64,000 nucleotides of DNA from Branchiostoma floridae. Lineage: Eukaryota; Chordata; Leptocardii; Amphioxiformes; Branchiostomatidae. The notes under the pieces are model-generated. The model searched no databases. It was not told the origin of the DNA and saw only the letters and a list, made by a program, of their open reading frames with translations. Below are positions 25,301-34,450 of this stretch, one piece after another. The translations under genes and the position numbers were made by a program. Every line of letters starts with the position of its first letter. Position 1 is the first letter of the stretch. The stretch spans positions 19,057,252-19,121,251 of the forward strand of contig NC_049995.1 in NCBI RefSeq assembly GCF_000003815.2, given 5' to 3'.

Positions 25301-28300
25301 TCTGAGCCAAACTTGACAACAACACAAAATCCAGACATATGAACTTGAAGATATTGCAGAGAACATCATGGCTAAATAGATGCAGCATTGTGCACTCAAT
25401 TATCCCCAAACCCCATTGTCATGTGGCATGTTCTGCCCAATTGGTCCAACACTCAAGCATAGCCGTTACCATGGCAACCAGTTCTGGAATGTTAACGACT
25501 CTGACTCCTGGCCTCTGTCACTGCTGTATCTCAGGTCTCACCTCAGGGCAATACAGGAAAATACAACTTCTACTATCAGTGGATCAATAAGCTATGGGAG
25601 AATGTGCTACACTACAAGTTCTATCAGTGGATCTGGCTATAAGCTATGGGAGAATGTGCTACAGTACAAGTTCTATCAGTGGATCTGGCAATAAGCTATG
25701 GGAGAAAGTGCTACAAGATCTATCATTGGATCTGGCTATAAGCTATGGGAGAATGTGCTACAAGTTCTATCATGATCAGTGGATCTGGCAATAAGCTATG
25801 GGAGAAAGTGCTACACTACAAGTTCTATCAGTGGATCTGGCTATAAGCTATGGGAGAATGTGCTACAGTACAAGTTCTATCAGTGGATCTGGCTATAGGC
25901 TATGGGAGAATGTGCTACAGTACAAGTTCTATCAGTGCATCTGGCTATAAGCTATGGGAGAAAGTGCTACAAGTTCTATCAGTGGATCTGGCTATAAGCT
26001 ATGGGAGAATGTGCTATAGTCCAAGTTCTATCAGTGGATCTGGCAATAAGCTATGGGAGAATGTGCTACAGTACAAGTTCTATCAGATCATCTGGCAATA
26101 AGCTATGGGAGAAAGTGCTACACTATAAGTTCTATCAGTGGATCTGGCAATAAGCTATGGGAGAATGTGCTACAAGTTCTATCATTGGATCTGGCAATAA
26201 GCTATGGGAGAATGTGCTACAAGTTCTATCATTGGATCTGGCAATAAGCTATGGGAGAAAGTGCTACAAGTTCTATCATTGGATCTGGCAATAAGCTATG
26301 GGAGAATGTGCTACAAGTTCTATCATTGGACCTGGCTATAAGCTATGGGAGAATGTGCTACAAGTTCTATCATTGGATCTGGCAATAAGCTATGGGAGAA
26401 AGTGCTACAAGTTCTATCATTGGATCTGGCAATAAGCTATGGGAGAATGTGCTACAAGTTCTATCATTGGATCTGGCAATAAGCTATGGGAGAAAGTGCT
26501 ACAAGTTCTATCATTGGATCTGGCAATAAGCTATGGGAGAATGTGCTACAAGTTCTATCATTGGACCTGGCTATAAGCTATGGGAGAATGTGCTACAAGT
26601 TCTATCATTGGATCTGGCAATAAGCTATGGGAGAAAGTGCTACAAGTTCTATCATTGGATCTGGCAATAAGCTATGGGAGAAAGTGCTACAAGTTCTATC
26701 ATTGGATCTGGCAATAAGCTATGGGAGAATGTGCTACAAGTTCTATCATTGGACCTGGCTATAAGCTATGGGAGAATGTGCTACAAGATCTATCATTGGA
26801 CCTGGCTATAAGCTATGGGAGAATGTGCTATAAGTTCTATCAGTGGATCTGGCTATAAGCTATGGGAGAATGTGCTACAATACAAGTTCTATCAGTGGAT
26901 CTGTTAGATGTTGAAAACAATGCATCAGAGTAAAACGGAGAAACCAACGTTCGGCCAAGTCCCAAGGTCTTGTATGGCGTCATAAATTCATATTTGGTTT
27001 CAGAAGTCCCACTGAATTCTACCCCCTCTAAGGCTCATCCAACTGACAAGGCCAAAGTGTGGCGAGCAAACGTTATCGCTCCTGAGTTGAACTTGATCGT
27101 GACTGCTTGTTTGAAATTCCAGAAATGGCATTTAAATTGCGGAGTAAGAAGCAGAGTGGGCCCACTGATAAAGCGGCACTGCAAACCTGTTATCTAGAGT
27201 TACAGGCAAAACACGGGTGGCTGACTGAGAGAATTACAGATAAGAAACCTTCGGGACGGCTGAAAGTATCAGACATTGACATTGGCAAGGCTTCCCCACA
27301 GCTTTTACATGGGATTTGGGAAAGGTAACACCACAAAACAGGCAGGCTTAACATGTTGGGATCTGGGACAAAACAGGCAGGCTTCACATGTTGGGATCTG
27401 GGACAAAACAGGCAGGCTTAACATGTTGGGATCTGGGACAAAACAGGCAGGCTTCACATGCTGGGATCTGGGACAAAACAGGCAGGCTTAACGTGCTGGG
27501 ATCTGGGACAAAACAGGCAGGCTTCACATGCTGGGATCTGGGAAAGGTGATGCCACAAAACAGGCAGTTTTACAGGCTGGGATCTGGGAAAGGCAGTGTT
27601 AGAGAACAGGCAGTTTGTACAGGCTGGGATTTGGGAAAGGTGATGCCACAAAACAGGCGTTCTTTACAGGCTGGGATCTGGGAAAGGCAATGCTAGAGAA
27701 CAGGCGTTCTTTACAGGCTGGGATCTGGGAAAGGCAATGCTAGAGAACAGGCGTTCTTTACAGGCTGGGATCTGGGAAAGGTAATGCTATACACAGGCAC
27801 TTTTACAGGCTGAGATCTGGGAAAGGCAATGCTAGAGAACAGGCACTTTTACAGGCTGAGATCTGGGAAAGGCAATGCTAGAGAACAGGCACTTTTACAG
27901 GCTGGGATCTGGGAAAGGCAATGCTAGAGAACAGGCGTTCTTTACAGGCTGGGATCTGGGAAAGGTAATGCTATACACAGGCACTTTTACAGGCTGAGAT
28001 CTGGGAAAGGCAATGCTAGAGAACAGGCACTTTTACAGGCTGAGATCTGGGAAAGGCAATGCTAGAGAACAGGCACTTTTACAGGCTGGGATCTGGGAAA
28101 GGCAATGCTAGAGAACAGGCACTTTTACAGGCTGAGATCTGGGAAAGGCAATGCTAGAGAACAGGCACTTTTACAGGCTGGGATCTGGGAAAGGCAATGC
28201 TAGAGAACAGGCAGTTCATACAGGCTGGGATCTGGGAAAGGTTGTTCGTTGTGCCTGTAGTTGTTGCCATACTTGTGTGGCTGTTGTAAGTAGTAATAAA

Positions 28301-31300
28301 AAAAGGCTTTCATAAGAGCCGGAGAAAGTTGTTTGTATGTCTCAGTCTCAGGTTCCATCTTTATCTCAACCTTGTTGGGAATATGATAGGATTGTTTGAT
28401 ATGAGCAAAAGGTCTCCAACATCAGCCTTGTGCTAGTATCTACCCACCAGTGAGCTATCACAAGGATGAGGACACATATCCTTGTGCTGTCAGCACTCCT
28501 GGGTACTGAGGCAGGTTCTGAGGCCGCTGCTTGGGAAGAGCATATGGTGAGGGCTTCAGCACATGATGGTTCTGAGACCATTTGCCTATGATAACTCAAA
28601 GGTTCTGATTCTGCTGCGGGAAGGAGACAAGCAGGGCTTCCGCACATGATGGTTCTGAGACTATGACAACTCCACGGCAGGCCATATGGCAATGCTATTC
28701 ATGATGGTTCTGAGACTATGCTAACTCCACAGCAGCCCATATGGCAATGCTGTATTCCAGGAGGGTCTGCATGGGGAGTTCCGACAACGATTTACGCTGA
28801 ATTTAAAAGAACCCCCTACGTATTACGCTAAATCAAGGAAGGCAATTACGCTAAATTTGGTCGCCTCGCTACGAATTACGTAGATAAGATGGTTTTCCCT
28901 ACGAATTACGGGAAATAAAATTGGCTGCCTACGCCTTACGTAAAAGAGCATGCAGACCCTCTTCCAGGCCCCCGCTCGGCCAGAATCTGCCCCCCCTCCC
29001 CTCCTCTCAGGGCTTCAGCACATGATGTTTCAGAGACTATGCTAACTCCACAGCAGCCCATATGGCAATGCTATTCATGATGGTTCAGAGACTATGCTAA
29101 CTCCACAGCAGCCCAGATGGCAATGATATATTCCTGGGCCCTGCTCGGCCAGAATCTGCCCCCCCTCCCCTCCTCTCAGGGCTTCAGCACATGATGGTTC
29201 AGAGATTATGCTAACTCCACAGCAGCCCATATGGCAATGCTGTATTCCAGGCCCCTGCTCGGCCAGAACCTGCCCCCCTCCCCTCCTCTGCCTCTCCTCC
29301 TCGGATTTCAGCGGACACATTCCAGCCTGGCTGAGCGGATTAGTGGATTAACGAAAGGCCTGCCCAAATCCAGGGACTAGCGAGTTCAGGATGTGGCAAA
29401 TCCTCCCCACGAGTCGGGAACAGCTGCCGCCAGCTGACAACCTGCCGATGGAGAGGTCGTGATGTATCCGTCACTATGGCAACCAGCTGACAACCTGATG
29501 ATGGAGAGGTCGTGATGTACCATTGCCATGGCAACCTGCTGATGGAGGTCGTGATGTACCATTGCCATGGCAACCTGCCCATGGAGAGGTCGTGATGTAC
29601 CATTGCCATGGCAACCTGCCCATGGAGAGGTCGTGATGTACCATTGCCATGGCAACCTGCCCATGGAGAGGTCGTGATGTACCATTGCCATGGCAACCTG
29701 CCCATGGAGAGGTCGTGATGTATCCGTCACTATGGCAACCAGCTGACAACCGGATGATGGAGAGGTCGTGATGTACCATTGCCATGGCAACCTGCCGATG
29801 GAGAGGTCGTGATGTATCCGTCACTATGGCAACCAGCTGACAACCTGCTGATGGAGAGGTCGTGATGTACCATTGCCATGGCAACCTGCCGATGGAGAGG
29901 TCGTGATGTATCCGTCACTATGGCAACCAGCTGACAACCTGCTGATGGAGAGGTCGTGATGTACCATTGCCATGGCAACCTGCTGATGGAGCGGTCATGA
30001 TGTATCCATTGCCATGGCAACCAACTGACAACCTGCCGATGGAGAGGTCATGATATGATTGCCATGGCAACCTGCTCATGATGTGCCAATGGAGATGTCA
30101 TAATGTCTCTCCTGTCAGATAGCTCAGAGTGAGTAACGGCGATGCCCTGCATCAGTAGAGCAATAATCAGCTGCAGGAGCATCAGTAGAGCAATAATCAG
30201 CTGTGGTAAGAATTTCAGATTCTGCTATCAGAAACAATCCACTGCTGATAAGGGAACACAAACCTTGATTAGCAAATCACCTGGTTTTGCTGGACCACCC
30301 ATCAGAGTTTCTATCTTTGGAGACAAGCTTAGGGCTGAATAAAGGATCCGGAGTCATTAACATTTACCCTGCTACAAGAGCAGGTCGTGGTCTGTAGTTA
30401 TCCCCTCCAAACACCGGCTATTTCTGTAGAACTATGCCTTACAGTCATGAGGTAAAACTCTAACCAGGCCGTGTCCGTGCACGGTGAGAAGCTGTTGTTA
30501 GCTGCCCCTTTTCCCCTGCCCTTCCTACCCAGGCCAGACGAGGTTTTCTGCTTGCTGATGTCACAAAGCTTTCATCTCTGCAATGCTCCATTGATTTGTT
30601 GTTGCCAGCAGCTCTTTGATAACGTGGCAGTGATACGAGTCAGAGGGGCAGTTAGATCGGAGTCAGAGGGGCAGTTAAGATAAGGAATACAGGACCCAAG
30701 GCACTGCTGACAATAGGCACCCTTCCCTTATCAGAACTGAAGGCATTGGTGACAATAGGCACTTTCTCCCTTATCAGGGCTCAGGGCATTGCAGGCAAAA
30801 GGCACCCCCTTCCCTAGCACAACCCAAGGCACAGCAGACAATCATATCAGCTTCCATCTCCAGTGCTTTTTCTAATGTCTGTCAGTCCCAGTTAAGTGAC
30901 CCACTTCCCTGAGCTTGTATGGAGACTGTATTGTACCGGGACATTGGGAGGAAGTTTTACAGTTTTTATGGCACCTGGTGGAGCGCAGACCACCTGCTGT
31001 GACATCATCACCTGGGCGTGTCCTGCAACACCTGAGGAGGTCTCACTTACAGACAGGTGTGAAAGTGCTGGACAGGTGTTTAACTTCCCTTTATCTTAAT
31101 TGCTTCACTTTATGAACAGTGTTGGAAGCATTTAAGATAATTAATGGTTCTGCCTTGATAGGTGACAAGACTCTCAGCCTCTGTTTTGTCCTTGTGTCCA
31201 TTTTTTTTTTACTATATTCAAATATTACAGTGGCAAGTGTCTAAATCTTCAAACATTTCTGTCCCATCCCTGAACCCAACAACAGCAGAAGTTTTGTCTG

Positions 31301-33757
31301 AGGAAAGCCCATCGGGTGCCAAACTCCTCCCACCTAGCTATTGTTGCCTGACGAGTTCTGCCTTTATATATCATGTTAGAGGAAGAGTTGAATGGTTTCT
31401 GTCCCCATTAAGCAGATTAAGCTCATTTTGTGATGACAGTTGACTGCTAACTGACAATCAGAAACTATTTCTGCAATCTGCAGGAGTTTTAGATGAGTCA
31501 CAGTGACTTCCAAACTAGTAGAGACTTTGTCACATCCCATCTGTTCCAAACGACGTTTCCTCTGTTTTTCGGGAGTCTGGCCAAAGTCAACTCCGCGCAT
31601 GTTTGTGGGGATCAGCAGGAAGCATTTTAAGTTCCTTATCTCTGAACAACTCCACTGTAGCTTACAGCTATGCTGAGGACCGAACGTGTTCTTCTAATTC
31701 CCATTTAACATTCCTCAATCGGGGAGAACTCTCACCGGCTGGAGTGTTCCACTGCAAACATCAGTGGTGATGACTTAATGATTTATGGACTCTTTCTGAC
31801 AACTAGCATTCATTTACTATGATTATGAAACAGCCAAGTGCCTTTCCTCTCCTATGTGTCTCTTTAGTCATACTGTTTCTGACTTCCCTGAACTTTCACA
31901 ATGAATTGCTGAAAAATACTTTGCAGAGGGGAAACTAGAATTCACCTGGCAAGTTTTTAGTCTAGCAGGCTGTATTTCAGTGCACATAATTGCTATCAAT
32001 CCTCTATTTGTAGTGTTTGTCAACAATTCTTTTCAAATCTCTTATCGGGAGTAAAGACAAAGTGCAGTCTTAGTGAACAAGATAGCTCCAGCAGTATCTG
32101 ATGTTCCTGGGGCGGTTAAAACAGACTGTAGCCAACATGGGTAGGAAGTTGTGAGCATGTTGAACTTGAGGAATGAACTTGAGTGAGTGTAATTGTCTGG
32201 GGTTAGCGGATTGCTCCTGAAGCCTGAACAAATTACAGGAAATGGGTGGAAGCTGCTGCAGCCCCCCATACGGCCTGTTATCCCTGCAGCCCCCCATACG
32301 TCTCCTGTTATCCCGTCCCTGCAAACCTGAAACCAGGCAAGGGTAACCTGGGCACTGGGCAGGTAAGCTGGGAGCTTAGCTGCACATGTGGCAAAAATGG
32401 GACGTACTACATGTCAACCGGAAGTACAGCCCAACATGTGGCTAGGACAGGATCAGTTAGCTGCTGGGATTCCGTACCAGCTTCACCTGTAAACACTGGA
32501 CTTACAGGGTCTTTCAGGGGGAGGCACAACTCTGGACTTACAGGGCTTTTGGGGGGAGGCACAACTCTGGACTTACAGAGGCTTTCAGGGGGAGGCACAA
32601 CTCTGGACTTACAGAGGCTTTCAGGGGGAGGCACAACTCTGGACTTACAGGGGCTTTCAGGGGGAGGCACAACTCTGGACTTACAGAGGCTTTCAGGGGG
32701 AGGCACAACTCTGGACTTATAGGGTCTTTCAGGGGGACGCACAACTCTGGACATTATTATGAGGCTTAGTATCAACTTAGGATCAACTCTGGAAGTTTCT
32801 GCAGAAAAGCACAACCCTGGAATTGGGCTACAGTACAGGGTTTTGCCTGTTGACCTTGCTTGTCCCTTGTAAATGTAGTGTGATAACTTATACCAAGACT
32901 GTAATAGACTTTTCCCCAAAACTGTTTTCTTGACTTTTCCCTTTTCCTTGCAGGTGAACCGGCCGCTGGCCATGAAGAAAGATGGAATCCAGACGAGGAA
33001 GAGAAAACCTAAAACTCTAAACAAGGGGAAGGGAGGCGGAGACAGCAAGCCTCCAACTAGCACCAGTAATAACACAGGTGAGTGTGGTTATGTACAAACT
33101 AGCACCAGGAATAAAGCAGTACAGGTATCTACCTGCACAATTATCCTTAAAGTTTAAATGTGCTGTTGCCTGATGAAAAACTAATGTGGGGGGGATCCTG
33201 GCCCACTCTGAACAATCAGCCACAAGTTTAAACAGCTGTTTCTGCACTTCTCATGCATGTGACTGGCTATTGCAATGTATTGCCTGTCTTATGTGCAAGC
33301 TGCTACAGTTGTGGATCCAGGTTACCAAATGATAATGATTTTAATATTAATATTGGGTGTCTGTTATGATCCAGTACAGAAGTGATTATTGATGGTTGCA
33401 ATGATTTTCCTCACTGTTGTCAGTTGTACAGTATGTTTATTGATAGATTGATTATTGATAGATTGATTATTGCTTATTGCAGGTGACTCCAGTGGTCCAG
33501 CTCACAGCACTGAGGAGACTCGCAGCCCTCACTATGGCAACCACTCGACCAATCAGGCGCCTCTCTCCCAGCCCTCCCACTCGCATCCCTCCATGATGAT
33601 GAACCAGAGCCCCACCCTGGGGACCCTCCCCACCCCCGACCAGAGCCCCGGCCTGCAACCCCCCTACCCCAAGGTCTCCCCCTCACCCCCCGTTACCATG
33701 GCGATGGCTCTGGATGCCACAACCCACAGTCACCAAAACCACCCACATCACAACTGA
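6255..33757 (+). CDS. GATA4/5/6: GATA4/5/6-family zinc-finger transcription factor (whole gene, joined exons)
   Basis: Coding exons 6255-7122, 23727-23872, 24675-24800, 32954-33077 and 33483-33757 join in phase (1,0,0,1) to a 512-residue protein. It should be a nuclear factor binding WGATAR sites; in chordates this class specifies endoderm and cardiac mesoderm (family knowledge). Seen in sequence: N-terminal motifs [14 protein letters not shown] and [12 protein letters not shown] shared with vertebrate GATA6/GATA4 activation regions; N-finger C-X2-C-X17-C-X2-C at about residues 294-318; C-finger of the same spacing at 348-372; basic tail with [14 protein letters not shown]. The inter-finger linker [15 protein letters not shown] and the tail RKRKPK are GATA4/5/6-type, not GATA1/2/3-type. 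One gene carries features of all three vertebrate paralogues, as expected before the vertebrate duplications. Introns are 16.6 kb, 0.8 kb, 8.2 kb and 0.4 kb. The C-terminus is short and lacks the conserved vertebrate ending. Confidence 0.95.
8030..9170. repeat. Degenerate long tandem repeat, unit roughly 190-220 bp
   Basis: Recurring order of motifs: GAATAGATAAACTGTA, GTTGCAGAATGCAAAC, ATTCAGAAGCT, ATCATGTAAAAA, CCAAGTTTATAAGTTTGAAAC. Copies start near 8040, 8270, 8485, 8660 and more weakly 8960, decaying to the right. A cephalochordate-specific satellite is likely; no ORF is retained. Confidence 0.6.
10317..10378. repeat. (TA)n microsatellite
   Basis: About 30 TA dinucleotides with a single TG interruption. 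Confidence 0.95.
10474..10690. repeat. 41-bp minisatellite, about 5 copies
   Basis: Unit TACTATCCTGCTGACCACAT plus AGAGAAGCTATAATGTTAAAA. The last two copies are internally deleted. Confidence 0.9.
11390..11640. repeat. Minisatellite, about 48-bp unit, 4-5 copies
   Basis: Unit includes GCGTTCCTACAGAACTATTG and TACATTACACAATACACTCC. It generates repetitive ORFs in several frames that are not genes. Confidence 0.85.
13930..13944. repeat. Poly-C run
   Basis: About 14 consecutive C. The flanking 13800-13930 has a loose TTTCTGTGTTGT/TAAGATT repeat. Confidence 0.8.
16216..16320. mobile_element. Short hairpin MITE
   Basis: The left arm AAAAAGCAGTTACTCAAGCA followed by ACTGGATATGATTTT is mirrored on the right as AAAATCATAGCCAGTTTCTT followed by GAGCAACTGCTTTTTT. 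The loop is about 28 bases and contains TGACGTTTCGTCCTGA. No coding capacity; typical foldback MITE architecture. Confidence 0.65.
16438..16548. repeat. 26-bp minisatellite, 4 copies
   Basis: Unit ACCACCATCTCGCCCCTATC plus TCAGTA; one copy has a short deletion. Confidence 0.9.
17811..17917. mobile_element. Palindromic MITE-like element, second family member
   Basis: Termini TACTCTCCAAGCA and TGCTTGGAGAATA match those of 1265-1475. The arms GTCGCGTAGATATAGTAGT and ACTACTATTATATCTACGCGAC form a stem around about 40 bases. The interior is unrelated to the first element. Confidence 0.65.
18110..18450. repeat. Nested minisatellite built on CTCACCTGACGGTGT
   Basis: A 15-base core CTCACCTGACGGTGT is tandemly repeated and also organised in a longer unit ending GCACGGCAGGTGCTGCGGGG AGATGT. 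All frames stay open on both strands because the core length is a multiple of three, giving false 120-184 aa ORFs. Confidence 0.85.
18530..18665. repeat. Minisatellite of about 40-bp unit, 3 copies
   Basis: Unit AATGTTTCACCTTACACAAA GATGTTGTTACACAGGGA. Nothing else is seen from 18665 to 20680. Confidence 0.75.
21045..21265. repeat. Degenerate 30-37 bp repeat (CGTCAGGCTAGCGTCA)
   Basis: About seven imperfect copies of GTCCGACCGTCAGGTTAGCG TCAC. CpG-rich. Confidence 0.75.
21870..22260. repeat. 69-bp minisatellite, about 6 copies
   Basis: Unit GCATAACGTTAGCCGAAACT GTTACAGGGGAAAGTAGCGA ACCGTAACTGCTACATTATGG ACAGGTCC, copies over 90 percent alike by eye. Confidence 0.9.
22725..22835. repeat. Minisatellite of about 41 bp, 2.5 copies
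   Basis: Unit CCAATATGATGTCTTGCCCA TTGTAAATAATGCACTGTCC. Confidence 0.75.
23215..23475. repeat. Imperfect repeat of CATAGTTACTGTTACCATAG type
   Basis: Motifs CCATAGTTACTGT, GTTACCTTCA and GTGTAAGCTGTAGGGCTAG recur three times with drift, just upstream of the N-finger exon. Confidence 0.6.
23727..23872 (+). CDS. GATA4/5/6: GATA4/5/6 N-terminal zinc-finger exon
   Basis: Acceptor TGTTTCAG at 23719-23726, donor CTG|GTGAGT at 23873; phase 1 in, phase 0 out, 49 codons including the split Glu. It encodes [36 protein letters not shown] and IKPQRRL: one complete C-X2-C-X17-C-X2-C finger. In this family the N-finger stabilises binding at double GATA sites and contacts FOG-type cofactors (family knowledge). 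The donor is strong, and reading through it meets a stop 15 codons later. Confidence 0.97.
23899..24029 (+). CDS. GATA4/5/6: Candidate mutually exclusive exon: cysteine-free N-finger look-alike
   Basis: Not in any annotation I know. A polypyrimidine acceptor TGTCCTGTTTTGTAG ends at 23898 and a donor CTG|GTAAAG starts at 24030. Entered in phase 1 and left in phase 0, exactly like the N-finger exon, it codes 44 residues including [22 protein letters not shown] and LAKPPKKL. The second half aligns with GLYHKMNG and IKPQRRL of the N-finger with mostly conservative changes, but all four zinc-binding cysteines are absent. The gap to the N-finger exon is only 26 bases, too short for an intron, and the phases forbid joining both. 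Substitution would give a 507-residue isoform with one finger. Use in mRNA is inferred; a decayed exon duplicate is the alternative. Confidence 0.6.
24012..24385 (+). repeat. Tandem copies of the 3' end and donor of the candidate exon
   Basis: The junction CCCAAGAAACTG|GTAAAG and about 25 following bases (GGTCTTATCTTTCACAAGTC) repeat about ten times, unit about 39 bases, decaying to the right. Units keep the exon frame open to 24263 ([17 protein letters not shown] 13-residue repeats), so use of downstream donors would add residues without a frameshift. Confidence 0.85.
24675..24800 (+). CDS. GATA4/5/6: GATA4/5/6 C-terminal zinc-finger exon
   Basis: Acceptor CGTTTCCTTAG at 24664-24674, donor AAT|GTAAGT at 24801; phase 0 on both sides, 42 codons. 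It encodes [29 protein letters not shown] and GLYFKLHN, the principal DNA-binding finger C-X2-C-X17-C-X2-C. SASRRVGL and EGEP are diagnostic of the GATA4/5/6 class. Confidence 0.97.
24771..25195 (+). repeat. Tandem copies of the C-finger exon end and its donor
   Basis: CTACNNCAAACTACACAAT|GTAAGTAC is repeated about 13 times. Most units are 31 bases, but the first (24801-24839) and a later one are 39 bases and also carry GCCTGTGGCCT. The first 39-base unit is in frame and encodes [13 protein letters not shown], a partial finger copy ending at a perfect phase-0 donor. Each unit preserves a consensus 5' splice site. Confidence 0.92.
25200..25560 (+). other. Non-repetitive part of GATA intron 3
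   Basis: About 360 bases of unique AT-rich sequence between two minisatellites. No feature is recognised. Confidence 0.5.
25565..26905. repeat. 47-bp minisatellite, about 28 copies
   Basis: Unit AAGTTCTATCATTGGATCTG GCAATAAGCTATGGGAGAAT GTGCTAC. Variant sites (CAGTGG/CATTGG, GAATG/AAAGTG, GCAATAAGC/GCTATAAGC) recur in blocks, showing that multi-unit segments were copied. Confidence 0.95.
26906..27340 (+). other. Unique intronic spacer
   Basis: No splice-flanked coding frame or known motif is seen. Confidence 0.5.
27340..28245. repeat. Composite minisatellite (GGGATCTGGGA units)
   Basis: Two related unit types in succession: GGGATCTGGGACAAAACAGG CAGGCTTNACATGNT (about 36 bases) to 27540, then GGCTGGGATCTGGGAAAGGC AATGCTAGAGAACAGGCACT TTTACA (about 46 bases). 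Confidence 0.92.
28246..28640 (+). other. Unique intronic spacer
   Basis: No feature is recognised. The minus-strand ORF over 28366-28692 has no recognisable similarity and runs into the flanking repeat. Confidence 0.45.
28640..29300. repeat. Long-unit repeat carrying CATGATGGTTC...GGCAATGCTGTATTCCAGG
   Basis: Units of about 60-150 bases with CACATGATGGTTCTGAGACT, ATGCTAACTCCACAGCAGCC CATATGGCAATG and TTCCAGGCCCCTGCTCGGCC AGAATCTGCCCCCC recur four to six times. The transposon at 28761-28961 sits inside one unit. Confidence 0.8.
28761..28961. mobile_element. 201-bp MITE with 13-bp TIRs and 6-bp target duplication
   Basis: Perfect inverted ends GAGGGTCTGCATG and CATGCAGACCCTC, flanked by direct repeats TTCCAG at 28755-28760 and 28962-28967. 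Neighbouring repeat units read TGTATTCCAGGCCCCTGCTC without the insert, giving an internal empty site. The interior repeats CTACGNATTACG/TTACGCTAAAT motifs and has no ORF. Superfamily not assigned. Confidence 0.85.
29440..30065. repeat. 41-bp minisatellite, about 14 copies
   Basis: Unit GATGGAGAGGTCGTGATGTA CCATTGCCATGGCAACCTGCC, with some units carrying TATCCGTCACTATGGCAACC AGCTGACAACC. CCATTGCCATGGCAAC is palindromic-rich. Antisense ORFs here are repeat artefacts. Confidence 0.93.
30066..32500 (+). other. Mostly unique part of GATA intron 3
   Basis: 2.4 kb without a splice-flanked coding frame. Minor two-copy repeats are seen at 30145-30205 (GCATCAGTAGAGCAATAATC AGCTG) and 30690-30830 (AAGGCACTGCTGACAATAGG CACC). 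Confidence 0.5.
32505..32750. repeat. 36-bp minisatellite, about 7 copies
   Basis: Unit GGCTTTCAGGGGGAGGCACA ACTCTGGACTTACAGA; the 36-base length keeps false ORFs open on both strands. Confidence 0.92.
32954..33077 (+). CDS. GATA4/5/6: GATA4/5/6 basic-tail exon
   Basis: Acceptor CTTTTCCTTGCAG ends at 32953 and donor ACACAG|GTGAGT is at 33078; phase 0 in, phase 1 out. Encodes [28 protein letters not shown] and a Ser/Thr/Asn stretch. The basic segment directly after the C-finger contacts DNA and carries nuclear localisation in the family. The exon end (ACTAGCACCAGTAATAACACAG) is imperfectly duplicated at 33098-33122. Confidence 0.95.
33483..33757 (+). CDS. GATA4/5/6: GATA4/5/6 C-terminal exon
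   Basis: Acceptor TTATTGCAG ends at 33482; the split Gly restores phase 1. The 91 codons are Ser/Pro/His-rich ([23 protein letters not shown]) and end ...[10 protein letters not shown] before TGA at 33755-33757. The C-terminus differs from vertebrate GATA4/5/6. The last coding codons and the stop lie inside the first unit of the tandem repeat that follows, so the present end may have been shaped by it. Confidence 0.88.
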
Positions 33758-34450
33758 CAAGTCAGAACCTAGCCAAAACCACCCACATCACAACCAGCCA
33801 AAACCACCCACATCACAACCAGCCAAAACCACCCACATCACAACTGACAAGTCAGAACCCAGCCAAAACCACCCACATCACAACTGACAAGTCAGAACCT
33901 AGCCAAAACCACCCACATCACAACCAGCCAAAACCACCCACATCACAACCAGCCAAAACCACCCACATCACAACTGACAAGTCAGAACCTAGCCAAAACC
34001 ACCCACATCACAACCAGCCAAAACCACCCACATCACAACCAGCCAAAACCACCTGCATCATAACTGACAAGTCAGAACCCAGTCAAAACTACCCACATCA
34101 CAACTGACCAGTCAAAACCACTCACACCATAACCAGTCAAAACTACCCATATCACAACTGACCAGTCAAAACCACTCACACCATAACCAGTCAAAACTAC
34201 CCATATCACAACTGACCAGTCAAAACCCTGCCAAAACCACCCACACAACTGACCAGCGAAAAACACCCATATCACAACTGACCAGTCAAAACTAACCACA
34301 TCACAACTGACAAGTCAAAACTACCCACAACTGACCAGTCAAAACCACCCACACCACAACTGACCAGTCAAAACCCAGCCACATCACAACTGACCAGTCA
34401 AAACCACCCACATCACAACTGACCAGTCAGAGCCCAGTCAGAACAACCCA
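33725..34450 (+). repeat. Minisatellite seeded at the GATA stop codon
   Basis: CCAAAACCACCCACATCACA AC|TGACAAGTCAGAACC begins in the coding sequence, includes the TGA and repeats through the 3' UTR about 20 times, degrading to CTGACCAGTCAAAACCACCC variants. Confidence 0.9.

Noticed and set aside
29340..30020. Tandem [13 protein letters not shown]s on the minus strand
   Set aside because: Minisatellite artefact within the GATA intron.
6255..33757. GATA1/2/3 assignment
   Set aside because: The linker [19 protein letters not shown] in the C-finger and the RKRKPK tail are GATA4/5/6-type, as is the [10 protein letters not shown] motif.
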